Shown: positions 11,461 to 22,900 of the stretch, piece by piece
Numbering within the stretch: position 1 is the stretch's first letter
Layout: every line of letters starts with the position of its first letter
DNA from: Juglans regia
Lineage: Eukaryota; Streptophyta; Magnoliopsida; Fagales; Juglandaceae
Length of the DNA: 64,000 nt
Assembly: GCF_001411555.2 (NCBI RefSeq)
Contig: NC_049912.1
Coordinates: 24,065,722 to 24,129,721, forward strand
Reading direction: 5' to 3'
Made by a program: the position numbers and the translations under genes
The notes under the pieces: generated by a model
Database searches by the model: none
Seen by the model: the letters and a program-made list of their open reading frames with translations, nothing else
Told to the model about the DNA's origin: nothing

Positions 11461-14400
11461 CATTATTTTTTGTAACTAGCCATGTGATGGCTGCTCACTC
11501 CTATCCTATGTGGACTGTTGATTTAGGAGCAACCAAACACATAGCATAAAATAGAGTCGAATTTGTGAAGTATCACCGTATTCCAGCTGGGAGTCGTGAT
11601 ATCAAGGTGGGGAATGGAGGTACTGGGACTTTGTTCCTACAAGTTGGACTTGTGGGGTGGCCGCACTCTTTTCCTCCACAATGTGCTATACGCTTCCGAG
11701 ATCCAACGAAACTTACTTTATGTAGTCACTCTATTAAGACTTGGTTTTCAAATTGCATTTGAAAATAATTTTGTTTCCTTTTATTTGGGTCATGTGTTCT
11801 ATGGTAATGTTTTCCTTCAAGAAGGTTTTAAGATATTGAATTTGGATTATTCAAATATAAATAAGTCTATTATTTTTCTTTCTGCATCTGATAATTTGGA
11901 TTCATATAAATGACATACTAGGCTTGGCCATATAGGGCAAGATAGAATGACTCGGTTAGCTAGAGAAGACCTGATAGACAATCTCGCTAAGGTCATCTTG
12001 CCCATATGTGAACATTGTCTAATGGGAAAAGTTAAGAGAAACTTTTTGGAAAAGCCACTAGGGCATCTTTTCCACTGCAATTAGTCCACTCAAACATCTG
12101 TGGTCTAATGTGTGTGAGGGCAAGACACGAAGGTGTCTACTTCATCACATTTATAGATGATTTTTCACGTTACGGTCATGTCTACTTAATCTCCCATAAG
12201 TCTAAAGCATTGGAATATTTAAGGCGATATCTAAGAATGATTTAGAATCAGTTAGACAAGAGTTTAAAAACTCTAAGAATTAACCAAGGACGAGAATATC
12301 TCTATGAGCAATTTTGAAAGGCTCTGTGATGAAAAATGAATCAAAAGACAATTGACGATGCTAGGTATGCTGCAACAAAATGGCATGGCGGAAAGGAGAA
12401 ATCGAACACTGTTTGAGATGGTTAGGTCAATGATGGCACAAACAAACCTACCAATTTCTTTTTTGGGGGATGCACTTTTGACTGCTGCTTACATTCTTAA
12501 CCGAGTGCTCTCCAAATCAATAACTTCCACTCCATATGGATTATGGACCGGCGAGAAATCCACTTTGAGTAATTTGCAGCCATGGAGTTCAATGGGTTTT
12601 GTTCACGATCTTTCTCATAAGTATGAGAAGTTAGGCCCTAGAGGGAAGAAATGTATTTTTATATGGTACTCAGAACACTCTAAAGGGTATGTGTTAATAG
12701 GTGAACAATTTGATGGAAGTGTAACTTAGATTAAGTCACGAAATGTGGATTTCATTGAAAATGAGTTTCCAAGTAGATGTGAGGTTGATAGGAGTTTAAA
12801 ACTTCATGTGATTGTGGAACAAGAGGAAAGTACTCCAATGAATTTAGTTGAGAATGAGGAAGAAATTCTTCAAACTCCTACAAATTATAAAAAGAATTTG
12901 AATCCGAGTGGGAGCACACCACTTGTCACTCAATCACAACAACCTTAGACACATAGAAGCACACGTGAAAGTATTCTCCATCGTCGTTTTGAGATTGAAG
13001 GTGAAGCTTTTATGGTAGCTCGCATTGATGATGACGAACCTAGAACAATTCATGAGCCTCTCTCATCTTCTACTAAAGATGAGTGCATGAAAGCTCTTAA
13101 TGATGAGATTGAGTCTATAAAGACTAACCAGGTATGGGATCTGGTTGATCTACCGACAGAGCGTAAGACTATTGGGAAAAAATGGGTTCTTAAGGTCAAA
13201 CGCAAGTTGGATGGATCAATAGATAAGTATAAAATTCGCTTAATGGCAAAAATATATACCCAACAGGAGAGTATAGACTATGAGGAAACATTTTCACCAG
13301 TGATGATGTTTGCCTCAATTCGCTTGATTCTAGCTATAGTAGCAAACATGGATTTGGAACTCTACCAGATGGACGTTAAAACAACATTTCTCAATGGAGA
13401 ACTAGATGAGGAGATCTATATGGATCAACCAACGAGTTTTGTGGTCAAATATCAAGAGCGCAAAGTGTGCAAGCTTAAACGATTTATATATGACCTAAAG
13501 TAATCATCTAGACAATAGTACCTCAGATTTCATTGAGTCATTCTCTCGAATGGGTTTACGATGATCATAGATGACTATTATGTCTATGTCAAAAGGTCTA
13601 AGAAGAGTTTCATTATGTTGTCATTGTATGTTGACGACATACTACTAGCTGAAAATGATAAATGGTTGATAGTCGCCACAAAATAATGGTTATCCTTCAA
13701 TTTTGAGATGAATGATATGAGTGAGACATATACCTTTTAGGAGTTAAAATCTACAAAAATCTTTCAAGGAGACTTTTGTGTTTGTCCCAACAGACTTACA
13801 TAAAGAAAGTCCTCGAGTGCTTCTGAATAAGTGGATGTAAACTCATTGACACTCTGTTGTAAGAAATAAGAACTTGTTCAAAGAGTTGTGTTCTAAGACT
13901 CAAAGAGAAAAGGAAAAGATGGCCCGTGTCCTTTATGCTAATGTTGTGAGTAGTCTGATGTATGCAACGATGTGTACTCGGCCTGACATATGCTATGCAG
14001 TTGACTTAGTGAATAGGTTTCAATCTAACCCCGGACTGGCTCGCTGGAAAGTAGTCAAGAGGATTATGTGAAATCTCAAGGGAACTGCAGACTATGTGAT
14101 GTGCTATCGGGGTTCAGATTTGCAGCTAAGCGGTTACAGTGATGCCGACTGGGGCAGTGACCTAGATGAGCGCAAACCAACCACTGGGTATGTCTTTATG
14201 CTCAACATAGGCCCCATTACATGGAGCAGCAAGAAACAACCATGTATAACTTTATCCACCATAGAGGCAGAATACATAGCTTGTTCTAGCAGTTCAAGAA
14301 GATGTTTGATTACGGAGGTTCCTCAAGCATTTAGACATTGGCATGAATACTTCAGATCCAGTGACGATATTCTGCGATAGCATGGCAGCTCTCGCATATG

Positions 14401-14597
14401 TTAAGAACTCAAAATATCATGAAAGAACCAAACACATAGATATCAAATATCACTACATCAGAGACATGCTAATGCAAAAGGAAGTGGTTCTGAAACACCT
14501 TTTTATGAGTCGCATGGTTACTGATCCCTTAACAAAGCCTATTGCAAGAGATGTCTTTGAGGCTCATGCTAGAAATCTAGGACTGCGTAGACTGTAA
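11461..14597 (+). pseudogene. copia pol remnant (protease, integrase, RT, RNase H)
   Basis: The order of domains is copia type. Protease active site: DLGA at 11520-11531, where DSGA is expected. Integrase: HHCC zinc finger from about 11914 (H...H...CEHC) just after a TGA that stands where Trp is usual, then the core with FIDDFSR near 12150 and QQNGMAERRNRTL at 12370-12410. Reverse transcriptase: from 13012, with KWVLKVKRKLDG, QMDVKTTFLNG and YVDD at 13627-13638. RNase H: SGYSDADWGSD near 14130 and a CDSMAAL-type block with KHIDIKYHYIRD near 14430, in a different frame. It ends at TAA 14595-14597. Several frameshifts and stops separate the blocks, so it is dead. Confidence 0.93.
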
Positions 14598-15634
14598 ATG
14601 TAATTTGTGTTTCAAATGACATTGAGATGTAACATTTTCTTTGAGATATTAATATAATATGATTAAGTTTTTGTCTTTATCGTATTGTTTTTTTAAATAC
14701 ACACACACAAGATATGTCAACAGGCTAAGATCGGCTCACTCATACGAGCGATCGCCTCTAGGATGAGACATTGTGTCCCTAGGTACTTGTCCAAAGAGAT
14801 AAGTTGGTTGACACAAACATATGTCGCCTTAGTGGGAGCTAAAATGAGGTCCCATAAGAGGACTATGCATGGATTACCCTCCATCCATGTAGCATGTAGT
14901 TAGTCATATGCGAGATTCTCTTTGACGCCTTGGAGGTGTGCAAATAGAGGACCTCAGGTTAGACGCTTAAAGAGCGGCTAGACTAAGAACTATAGTTTAA
15001 ATATAGACATATGCTATTTGAGAAAAAGAAATCTTCCGTAGTATGTGTTTCATACTATATGTGCTTACACGACCATATGAGTAAGTGAGTAAAAAGTTCC
15101 CCTATTTCTCACTGTGTGAGTCTCATTCTTAAAATGTCATTTACTTTTGACTATGTCACGAGATGAAGGTTGTGATGTCTGCTACTTTGGTATGCTGTCT
15201 ATGACCATGATTGAAATGGTCTAAAGAGGCATTGCTGGGAAAATTGTTTGACCAAAATTGAGTGATATGATTGTAAAGGGAAGACTTTTCGATATCGTAT
15301 CTTCAATAGTGTTTGCTGATGTCAAACTATGAAGCTACATCTTGATAGCGGCTAAAGGTTGTAACCACATTGAAATTGACCACATCTATAGAAATTGTTT
15401 TGAGTTTTTTAACTCAAGATGGTTCGAAAATACTTGATCTTGATGCGATTGAATAAATCTAGGACATGACCAGACACTTTAGGGATATTACTATGCTGAT
15501 CTTCTTTATGAGAGATTTGGTTCATGTACTCCCAGCTTTCTATAAATGTGTTTGGTAGTTGCATGACCTATTTATTTGTATAAACAAGATTGAGAATATT
15601 AGAGAGATGCAAACCTAGAATCATGCACACTGTG
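14598..15634 (+). other. copia 3' non-coding region
   Basis: This is about 1.04 kb between the end of pol and the polypurine tract with no open frame of note and no recognised domain. It is unusually long for a compact copia element and may hold remnants of a lost extra segment. Confidence 0.6.
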
Positions 15635-15647
15635 TGCGAGTGGGAGA
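15635..15647 (+). other. Polypurine tract
   Basis: GCGAGTGGGAGA-type purine-rich sequence ends immediately before the TG of the 3' LTR. This is where plus-strand DNA synthesis would be primed in an active element. Confidence 0.8.
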
Positions 15648-15929
15648 TGTTAGATGGAGGGGCGCCCACGTGGGGCTGACCCCCTCCTTAACTACATTGT
15701 AACGCATAGCTTTAAGCCACGCGTTATTGGAACCATCTGAAATACACAGAAATTCTCTATCTTTTTATTCTCTCTTGATAAGATATTTAGACTGTGGATT
15801 TGTTAAGTGTTACTTTAGTTTTATACTACGTAGTACATTTTGCCACTAAGAGGAAACACTTGGAATTTGTCAATCTGGAGAAACTATATTAGTTGTGCTT
15901 GAGGTATTTTTCTGCTGTGCTTTCTAACA
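15648..15929 (+). repeat. 3' LTR of the copia element (282 bp)
   Basis: The LTR has TG...CA ends and is collinear with the 5' LTR except for a deletion of about 75 bp that removes the TATA-like motif. Many single-base differences from the 5' LTR are visible along its length. Confidence 0.9.
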
Positions 15930-16002
15930 TTAACAATATTTTATTCAATTTTTAACTTTCATTTTAACTAATCTCATCTCACTTACTATCCAAACCTAAC
16001 CT

Positions 16003-16956
16003 AAATTTTCTTATTTTTACATTGGATTTTACTATACATCAACCACTCTTCACCCCCACATCCGACAGTTTTTTTTTCATAGGGTGTAAGGTATGGATAG
16101 TGAATAATGACTTATTAGAATAATTATTCAAACGGAAAAAATTTTGCTATACATCAGCCACTAAGACTATTCATTTGGGTTTCGGCTCGGGTATATCAAT
16201 GCTGAGTAGAACATCATTGTCTCTAAATTTCTTCTTGAAGCTTTAGGCATATCAATGTTGAGTAGAACGTCTTGAATGCTATCTTGCACAGACACAAGTC
16301 CAGATCAATGTGTTAAAATATAGGATATTCCTGTGGAAAAGGCCCAAAAGGGTGTCTTTTGTGCTAGTGGCATCCTAATTCCTGAATTCGTTAAATATGC
16401 TGAATGGAAGATGCAGTTGCAAGCAATGAGATCTAATTGCGCGCTTCGACAGTGTCACGATGCCTGTCAAAGCTGTTTTGTCCAATCAAAAGGTTCCCAG
16501 TCTTGACAAAGATTTTAAGTTTTAACTGATTATCTTTGAACTTCAATAGATTCATCCCTTTGGCGACTATGCGTGTCTTTCTCTGGCAACTGTAGCATGC
16601 CTCTTATGACATTAAGGCCGAGGCTACTCTTAAAATTATTTTTCAACATCTAAAATAATAAAAAAATAAAAAATAAACAAAAAAGGGTGTCAAATTGTAA
16701 ACTCAAGTTTCAGATTTAAAATTCGATATGATCGGGTGTATCCAAATTCCGGTTTGAATTTATTTGAACAAATCCGGTTTTCGGGTCCGGACCGGGTCGG
16801 AAAAACCGACCAGATAAACAGTCCTATCAGCCACTCGGAATAGTTGGAAAGAGAAAATAGACGAAGAAAAGAAAAGCCTGAAACGAAATAGAAGGAGCAG
16901 AAGCTACGTACGGCCAGTGGCAAATTTCAAGCCTGAGCAACTCTTTGCTTCTGACA
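16003..16956 (+). promoter_or_regulatory. Upstream region of ARP9
   Basis: This interval should contain the ARP9 promoter and 5' leader. It holds no supported gene. A short near-duplicate containing TATCAATG and GTTGAGTAGAAC occurs twice at about 16194 and 16248. A GGGTGTCAAATTG motif at about 16685 resembles the terminal repeat of the hAT-type MITE at 55290 and may be a fragment of it. GC-rich sequence with GGGTCCGGACCGGGTCGG lies at about 16781-16800. Confidence 0.45.
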
Positions 16957-19900
16957 ATGGTAATAGGAACCGAAACGAACGCTCTCAATCTTTTCTTCCA
17001 ACACTGATTCAACTAACTTGACTCTGATACGAGTTCTTATTTTCGTAGGATTACCTGAAAACCGTCGTCCCTTCACAACTCGTCGCCGAGCGAGGCTCCA
17101 ATCTAGTCATCATCAACCCAGGTAACCTAACCCTAATTCTACCCTCACCCTCACCGTCTCGCATGCGAACGCTTACTCTCTCTGTCCCTTTTACGTTTAC
17201 AATTTAGCACAAGAAATTTCCATTACAACTCAAAAACCTTGCGGAGCCAATCTCTCTATTCGACGCCCTCACTGTTCTGGCTCATTTGATTGCCAGGTTC
17301 TGCAAATATCAGAATAGGCCTCGCTTCGCAGGACACTCCGGTTAATATTCCTCACTGCATTGCTCGGTATACCAACCAAGTCCCCAAGAGAACTGTTCAA
17401 GATCAGGTTTGTAGTTATATCTTCTGTTTGTAAGTTTTAATTTCATATTTTTCATTGATTATTGGAATTGGATTAAAATATTTTGGACCTTCTCAGATGC
17501 TCAATTCCCAGATTACTACTGCTCAGCACATGGAGCGGGAGAAGGCGTACGATATAGTGAGTCCATGAGCATTATCACACATTAGAGAGTAAATTTTAAT
17601 TTTTAAATATTAATTATGTTTTTATTTTCTTTCCATTTTCTTAAAAGATTGCGTCGCTGTTGAAGATACCTTTTCTGGACGAAGAGGTTGCCCACAACTC
17701 TTTCCCTCGTAAGGTATGCATGACGATAGGTAGAAAATGATTCTTATATGAAGTTATCAAAAGTAGCCACTGGTATTAGAATAACACAAGTTGATTCTTG
17801 TATTTTTTGTCGTGGTATTTGATATTTCCTGTAAGAGCTGTGGTTGTTTTTTATATCTGATCGAGGCTAGTTTGAAGAACATGAATTTTCTTTTGTTTTT
17901 GAAATCAATAAACCAGAACTCTCTCTAAAAGAAACAAGAAACTAGAATTGCTGCCAAACAATCCTTGGGTCCACTTTCATTAATTTTTTGTAGCCTTCCA
18001 AGGGAGGCTCAAGCGACATCGCCCTACTCTAAAAGAATTAGTCAATGAAATAATTGGAGTCACATTAGAATCATTATAAAGAGCAAAGACTTCTCTCTTC
18101 CAAGCAATGTAGATCTCATACACCACCTACACTCATCATGTATCACAATCGCCCCCCTTTAATTCTTGACGTTGACGTCGGGCCATTCTATCATAAGTGG
18201 TACGGCTCAAGTTCCACACTTCTGGTTGAGATGGACTATGATACCATTTGTAATGTTCCGATGGAGGCCCAAGCTACATTTAGGCCCTGCTCCAAAAGGA
18301 CTAGGCAATGTTACAAATCAGAGCCCGATTTGAATAGTTATAAAAAGCAAAATCTTCTCCCTCCCAAGTAATTTGGGATCTCATACACCACCTACACTCA
18401 TCATTCAATATGGTGTTTTGCATGTTTCAAAAAAATTCAAGTACCAAACTATCCTAAGTCAATTTTCATTCATTTTATTTTAAACTCTAAATACTTAACT
18501 ACAATAAGGAAAGAACAAAAGTTTCAACATCTCCATTTTAATATCTTGAAAGGAAAACATACTTAAAGCGATGAATTTGAAAATATCTTATGCTGTACCC
18601 ATTGCCCAAAACGTGTCAACTGTACCTGGAAATTTATAATATGTTAGTTATGCCTTGCTTAAGAAGGATATGCATTGATCTACTGGCCTCTTGCCTCCTG
18701 ACATAGTTCCTACATTAAGAAGTGATACAGGCACTTGTTGATCCTTTGTTTGGGTGTAAAAAAGCACTAGAATTATTTATGGTTAAATTCTTTATATATG
18801 AATAAGTTTTCAATTTTTAGAGAATTATATAGGCCATATACAAGAGTTTGCTTATTGGTCTGTAAGTGCTAAGAATAATGAAATCAACTAATCTTTTATG
18901 CAGATGGGACGTGTTGATGGATATAATCCACAGAGTAGCAGGAAGGAAACAGCATTTTCTTGGACCGATTTATATGAGAAGGAACCAACTTCATCTTTGC
19001 CATTAGGTACCCGGAGATTTGGAACATATGTAATCAGAAAAAGTTTTCCAAATTCAAGTCCATTGAATTTTGCGTCCTAACGAATTTATAAAGAATTAAA
19101 ATCTCAATTGGCATTCCTGTAGCAAACTAAAAGCACTAATTGAAATATCATCTCCAAATATTATGTAAGCTACGGTGCATACAAGGATTTTTTCTAATGT
19201 TTTGAAATTTGCACTTGGAGTCTTACAGCTATGTCGTGTACATAGTATATATATTAACATCCACCTTGGGTTTTTTTTTCCACGTTTTTTAATTGACCAA
19301 TTGCAGTCATAATTCTTTTTGTGTATTGCTTGGCATTCTATGGTTCTGATCCATCTTGACATGAGTGATTGCTGCATGCTTAAATTAGGAGGAACATAAT
19401 TGAACCACATCAGTTGCCCACAATTTGTGAATATTTTGCTCATAGGTCAGCCGTAGAATGTTTCACCCCATTATTCAACGTAACATAGGTGGTTCAGGGT
19501 GAGGGTCTATAATCATAGATTCATAAGTTATACAGACTTGCCTGATAAGGCCATACAACCTGCTCTAATTTGGACTGTAATGTCAATATATATAAGTCCA
19601 CTCACCAGTGAACACATGTGAAACCTCATCTAGCAAGATTCTCATTTTTTTTTTATGCATTGCAGGTTTTATAGGTCATAATTTCCTGTTTTATCGCTGT
19701 TTTGTTTTGACTTGGTCAATATTTCCTTTGCTTGTTTTCGGGTAACTCTTCAGAAATTGGGCTGAAAAACCTTCTTCTTCTTCTTCTTCTTTTTGGGGTG
19801 GGGGGTGGCCGCGGCGAGGGTCTAGCTTTGTGCTAGTTTTCGATAAAGTCCAAGTGGTTAGACACTGTGAGATAAAATCTTGACGAGTTGTATGTCTTTT

Positions 19901-22900
19901 TGTCAAAATAACCATGGTGGTTTTAAGGCTTCCACAATCCTGTCAGTATAGTCTAACTTTATTTGAAACGTGGGGTTTTAAGGCTTTGATTAGCATTGTC
20001 GTTTCTTTTACCCACTCTGCTTGCAAGGTTGTTGATTAATCATAATTAGTTGGATAGCATGACATTTAACTTGATGTGCTCCATCTAAATGTTGTATCAG
20101 CTTAGTCTCAGCGTTCATTTCATTATGTATGCAAATTGGTTATGCAGTAAGTTCAACAAATGAAGGTACGGCTAATGAGTCTTTGGACCAGCATGAAGGC
20201 ACTAATTCTATGGAGCTTATTTCTAGCAAACCTAAATTGAGACAGTTCATATGTGGTGAGGAAGCGCTTAAAATATCCCCCACAGAGCCATATTGCTTAC
20301 GACGTCCTATTCGGAGAGGTCATTTGAATATTTCACTACACTATCCCATGCAGCAGGTACATGAAACATTTGTATTTTCTCTCTCATGCATCAGAAAAAG
20401 ATTCCCAGTAATCATATATGTCAAATGCTGTCGTTGCTGGGGCAAACTCACATTTTCCACCTAGAATCCAATGTCTCATAAGCTGTCCCAATTTCATAGC
20501 ACATTAGACCTACAGATGCAATTTACACAATCCATACCGTGCTATACTTTATTCCAGATCACAAAACTTAGTGACCTGAATAGTTAATTCTTGTACCCCC
20601 TTATTATTGTTGTTGTTGTTGTCGTTCTTCTTCTTTAAACAAAACATTAGATAATTGGAACCTTTGTTCATGATGGGACAAGTTAGGATAATGGTCACAG
20701 ATAGCAAAAGATGAAGGGATTGAAATGAATGGATAGGAAACCAGTTTCTGCACACTAGTTTTCAATAAAGGAACTTGTTAGCTACATAAGCTTCCCCCTA
20801 ATCTTACCTTGTTCCGGGGTAAGTGATGTGCTGCGTACATGTTCTGTACTGTGTACGATTATGATTTGTGATCCAGTTAACCCTAGTCACCATTTTTTGG
20901 TGTTATCACATCTGTTTTGATCCTGTAAAATAAATTGCTTTTTACTATTTTGGGAATTACTTTTTCTCTTAATTACCCCATTCTTGTTTTTCAGGTAATT
21001 GAGGATCTGCATGCTATTTGGGACTGGATATTGATGGAGAAATTGCATATCCCTCACATTGAACGAAACATGTACTCTGCTATTCTTGTTGTGCCAGAAA
21101 CATTTGATAACCATGGTATTTATGCCGTAAATAGTTCTTTGTAGATTATGAGATCATTACATTGAGAAATCTCTTTCTAATTTGGCTTTTGTTGTCTTCT
21201 GTATGTTGCAACTTGTCTGTGGCTTAATACTTATGATAAACATTAAAAGTGGTCACTTCTCTCTATAACCTGTACAGTTTTTAGACGTGTGTTCCTACAT
21301 TTTTTCTGCCAGCATATGCTTATTTGTGATAGGAATTTCTCAACAACTACCAGAATGGTTTATTGCTTATAGGCTTCTGAAAGTAGTGTAACATCAGCTG
21401 AAGAATGCTTTGAATTTGATCGGGTTTTTTGTGTTCAACGAAAAGGATGGTCAGATCTTTTTTTTGTATATAAGTAAATGATTGTATTAATAATAATAGG
21501 CTTAGCCCAAGTACAGAGGAAGGTTTTAACGAGTTATCGCCTATCTAGGAAGAAGAAAAAGAAACAAGGAAGTCATGAAGGCCAAGGGCATTAAAATCTA
21601 CAGCTATAGCCCATAAAAAAGCCGCTTTAGGAGGCACCTTGATTTGCCAAATCCTCTTCCAAGGGAATTGATTGTCTTGCAATTGTGTGAGAGACTTATA
21701 GAAAGAGCGAACCGAGAATATGCCTTTACCTGTGGGTATTCACCACAACCTGTCAACTCCTTGAAAGCTCGGTCTCATGGAGTATAGAAGACGAAAAAAA
21801 TCCTCAAAGCTACCAATTTTCCAATCTTGGGGAGCCCTACTAAAGTTCACATTCCACTGGATTTGATCTCCAGATATCACCATAATATCAGCCATTGAAG
21901 ATTCTTTTTCACAAGCAATCCTGAAACTGAAGGGGATGAGTCTTTAGGACGTTATCACCACACCATAGGTCGCTCTAGAATTTAATTCTAGAACCATCTC
22001 CCAATATAAGTCTAGTATGACGGGTAAAAACTCCTCGCCCTCATCGAATATGCTTCCAAACTCCCACTCCATAAGCCCCACTCACCTCTCTAGTGCTCCA
22101 ACCCCCATACACACCTCCATATTTAAGGTCAATCACCGACTTCCATAGAGCTTCCGATTCCAATCTCCACAACCATTTTTCAAGTAAAGTCCTATTAAAG
22201 ATCCGCAGATTTCTGATTCCCAACCCACCAGAAGAAATAGGAGAGCATACATTATCCCGCTTGACCAAGAGGAATTTGAATTCATCCCCCATGCCACTTC
22301 AAAGAAAATCACGGTGCAATTTCTCAATCCGAGTCGTTGCACTTGCAAGAATTGGGAATACTGATACGAAATACGTTGGTAATTAGACAGTGTTTTTGAT
22401 TAAGGTGATTCGACCACCTTTCGACAAGTACAATCTCTTCTAACCAGCTAGTATACGTTCAATCTTTTCAATCACTATATCCCAAATCGATTTAGTTTGT
22501 GATGCTACCCCCAACGGAAGACCAAGGTAATTCATGGGAAGAAAATAAACCTTGCATCCAAGAATGTTAGCCAATTGTAAGATGTTGCGAACATTACCAC
22601 TCTGATTTGTCTAAGTTCACTTTCAAATTAGACATCGCTTCAAAACAAAGTAAGAGAGCCCTCAATGCCTACATTTGGTTTTGTTCTGCCTCACAAAAAA
22701 TCAGTGTATCATCTACAAACAATAAGTGAGAAATGTTAAGAGTACCCCTATTGGGGTCACCAACCAAGAAACTAGTCACAAAACCACTATTAACCAAGGC
22801 CGAGATCATTCTGCTAACCACCTTCATAACTATGACAAATAAAAGTGGAGATAAAGGATCCACTTGTCTTAAGCCTCGCGAGCTGTTAAAGAAGCCAACT

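Larger units (their letters stand above)
8574..15929 (+). mobile_element. Degenerate Ty1/copia LTR retrotransposon
   Basis: The element has two LTRs beginning TGTTAGATGGAGGGG and ending TTCTAACA, a tRNA-iMet-type primer binding site, a polypurine tract and the copia domain order gag, protease, integrase, reverse transcriptase, RNase H. A probable 5-bp target-site duplication, TTAAT at 8569-8573 and TTAAC at 15930-15934, differs at one base; the C form agrees with related MITE copies. All coding parts carry stop codons or frameshifts, so it is non-autonomous. The LTRs differ by many substitutions and a 75-bp gap, indicating an old insertion. A 1.7 kb leader (8926-10603) and a 1.05 kb 3' non-coding region (14598-15634) flank gag-pol. 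Confidence 0.95.
8432..16002. mobile_element. MITE-1 copy split by a copia retrotransposon
   Basis: The outer ends carry a perfect 15-bp terminal inverted repeat: AGGTTAGGTTTGGAT at 8432-8446 and ATCCAAACCTAACCT at 15988-16002. The flanking halves (8432-8573 and 15930-16002) join into one element resembling the copies at 45077-45236 and 52727-52880. The 7356-bp interior is the LTR element at 8574-15929. The MITE therefore predates the retrotransposon. It has no coding capacity and the transposase superfamily is not determined. Confidence 0.85.
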
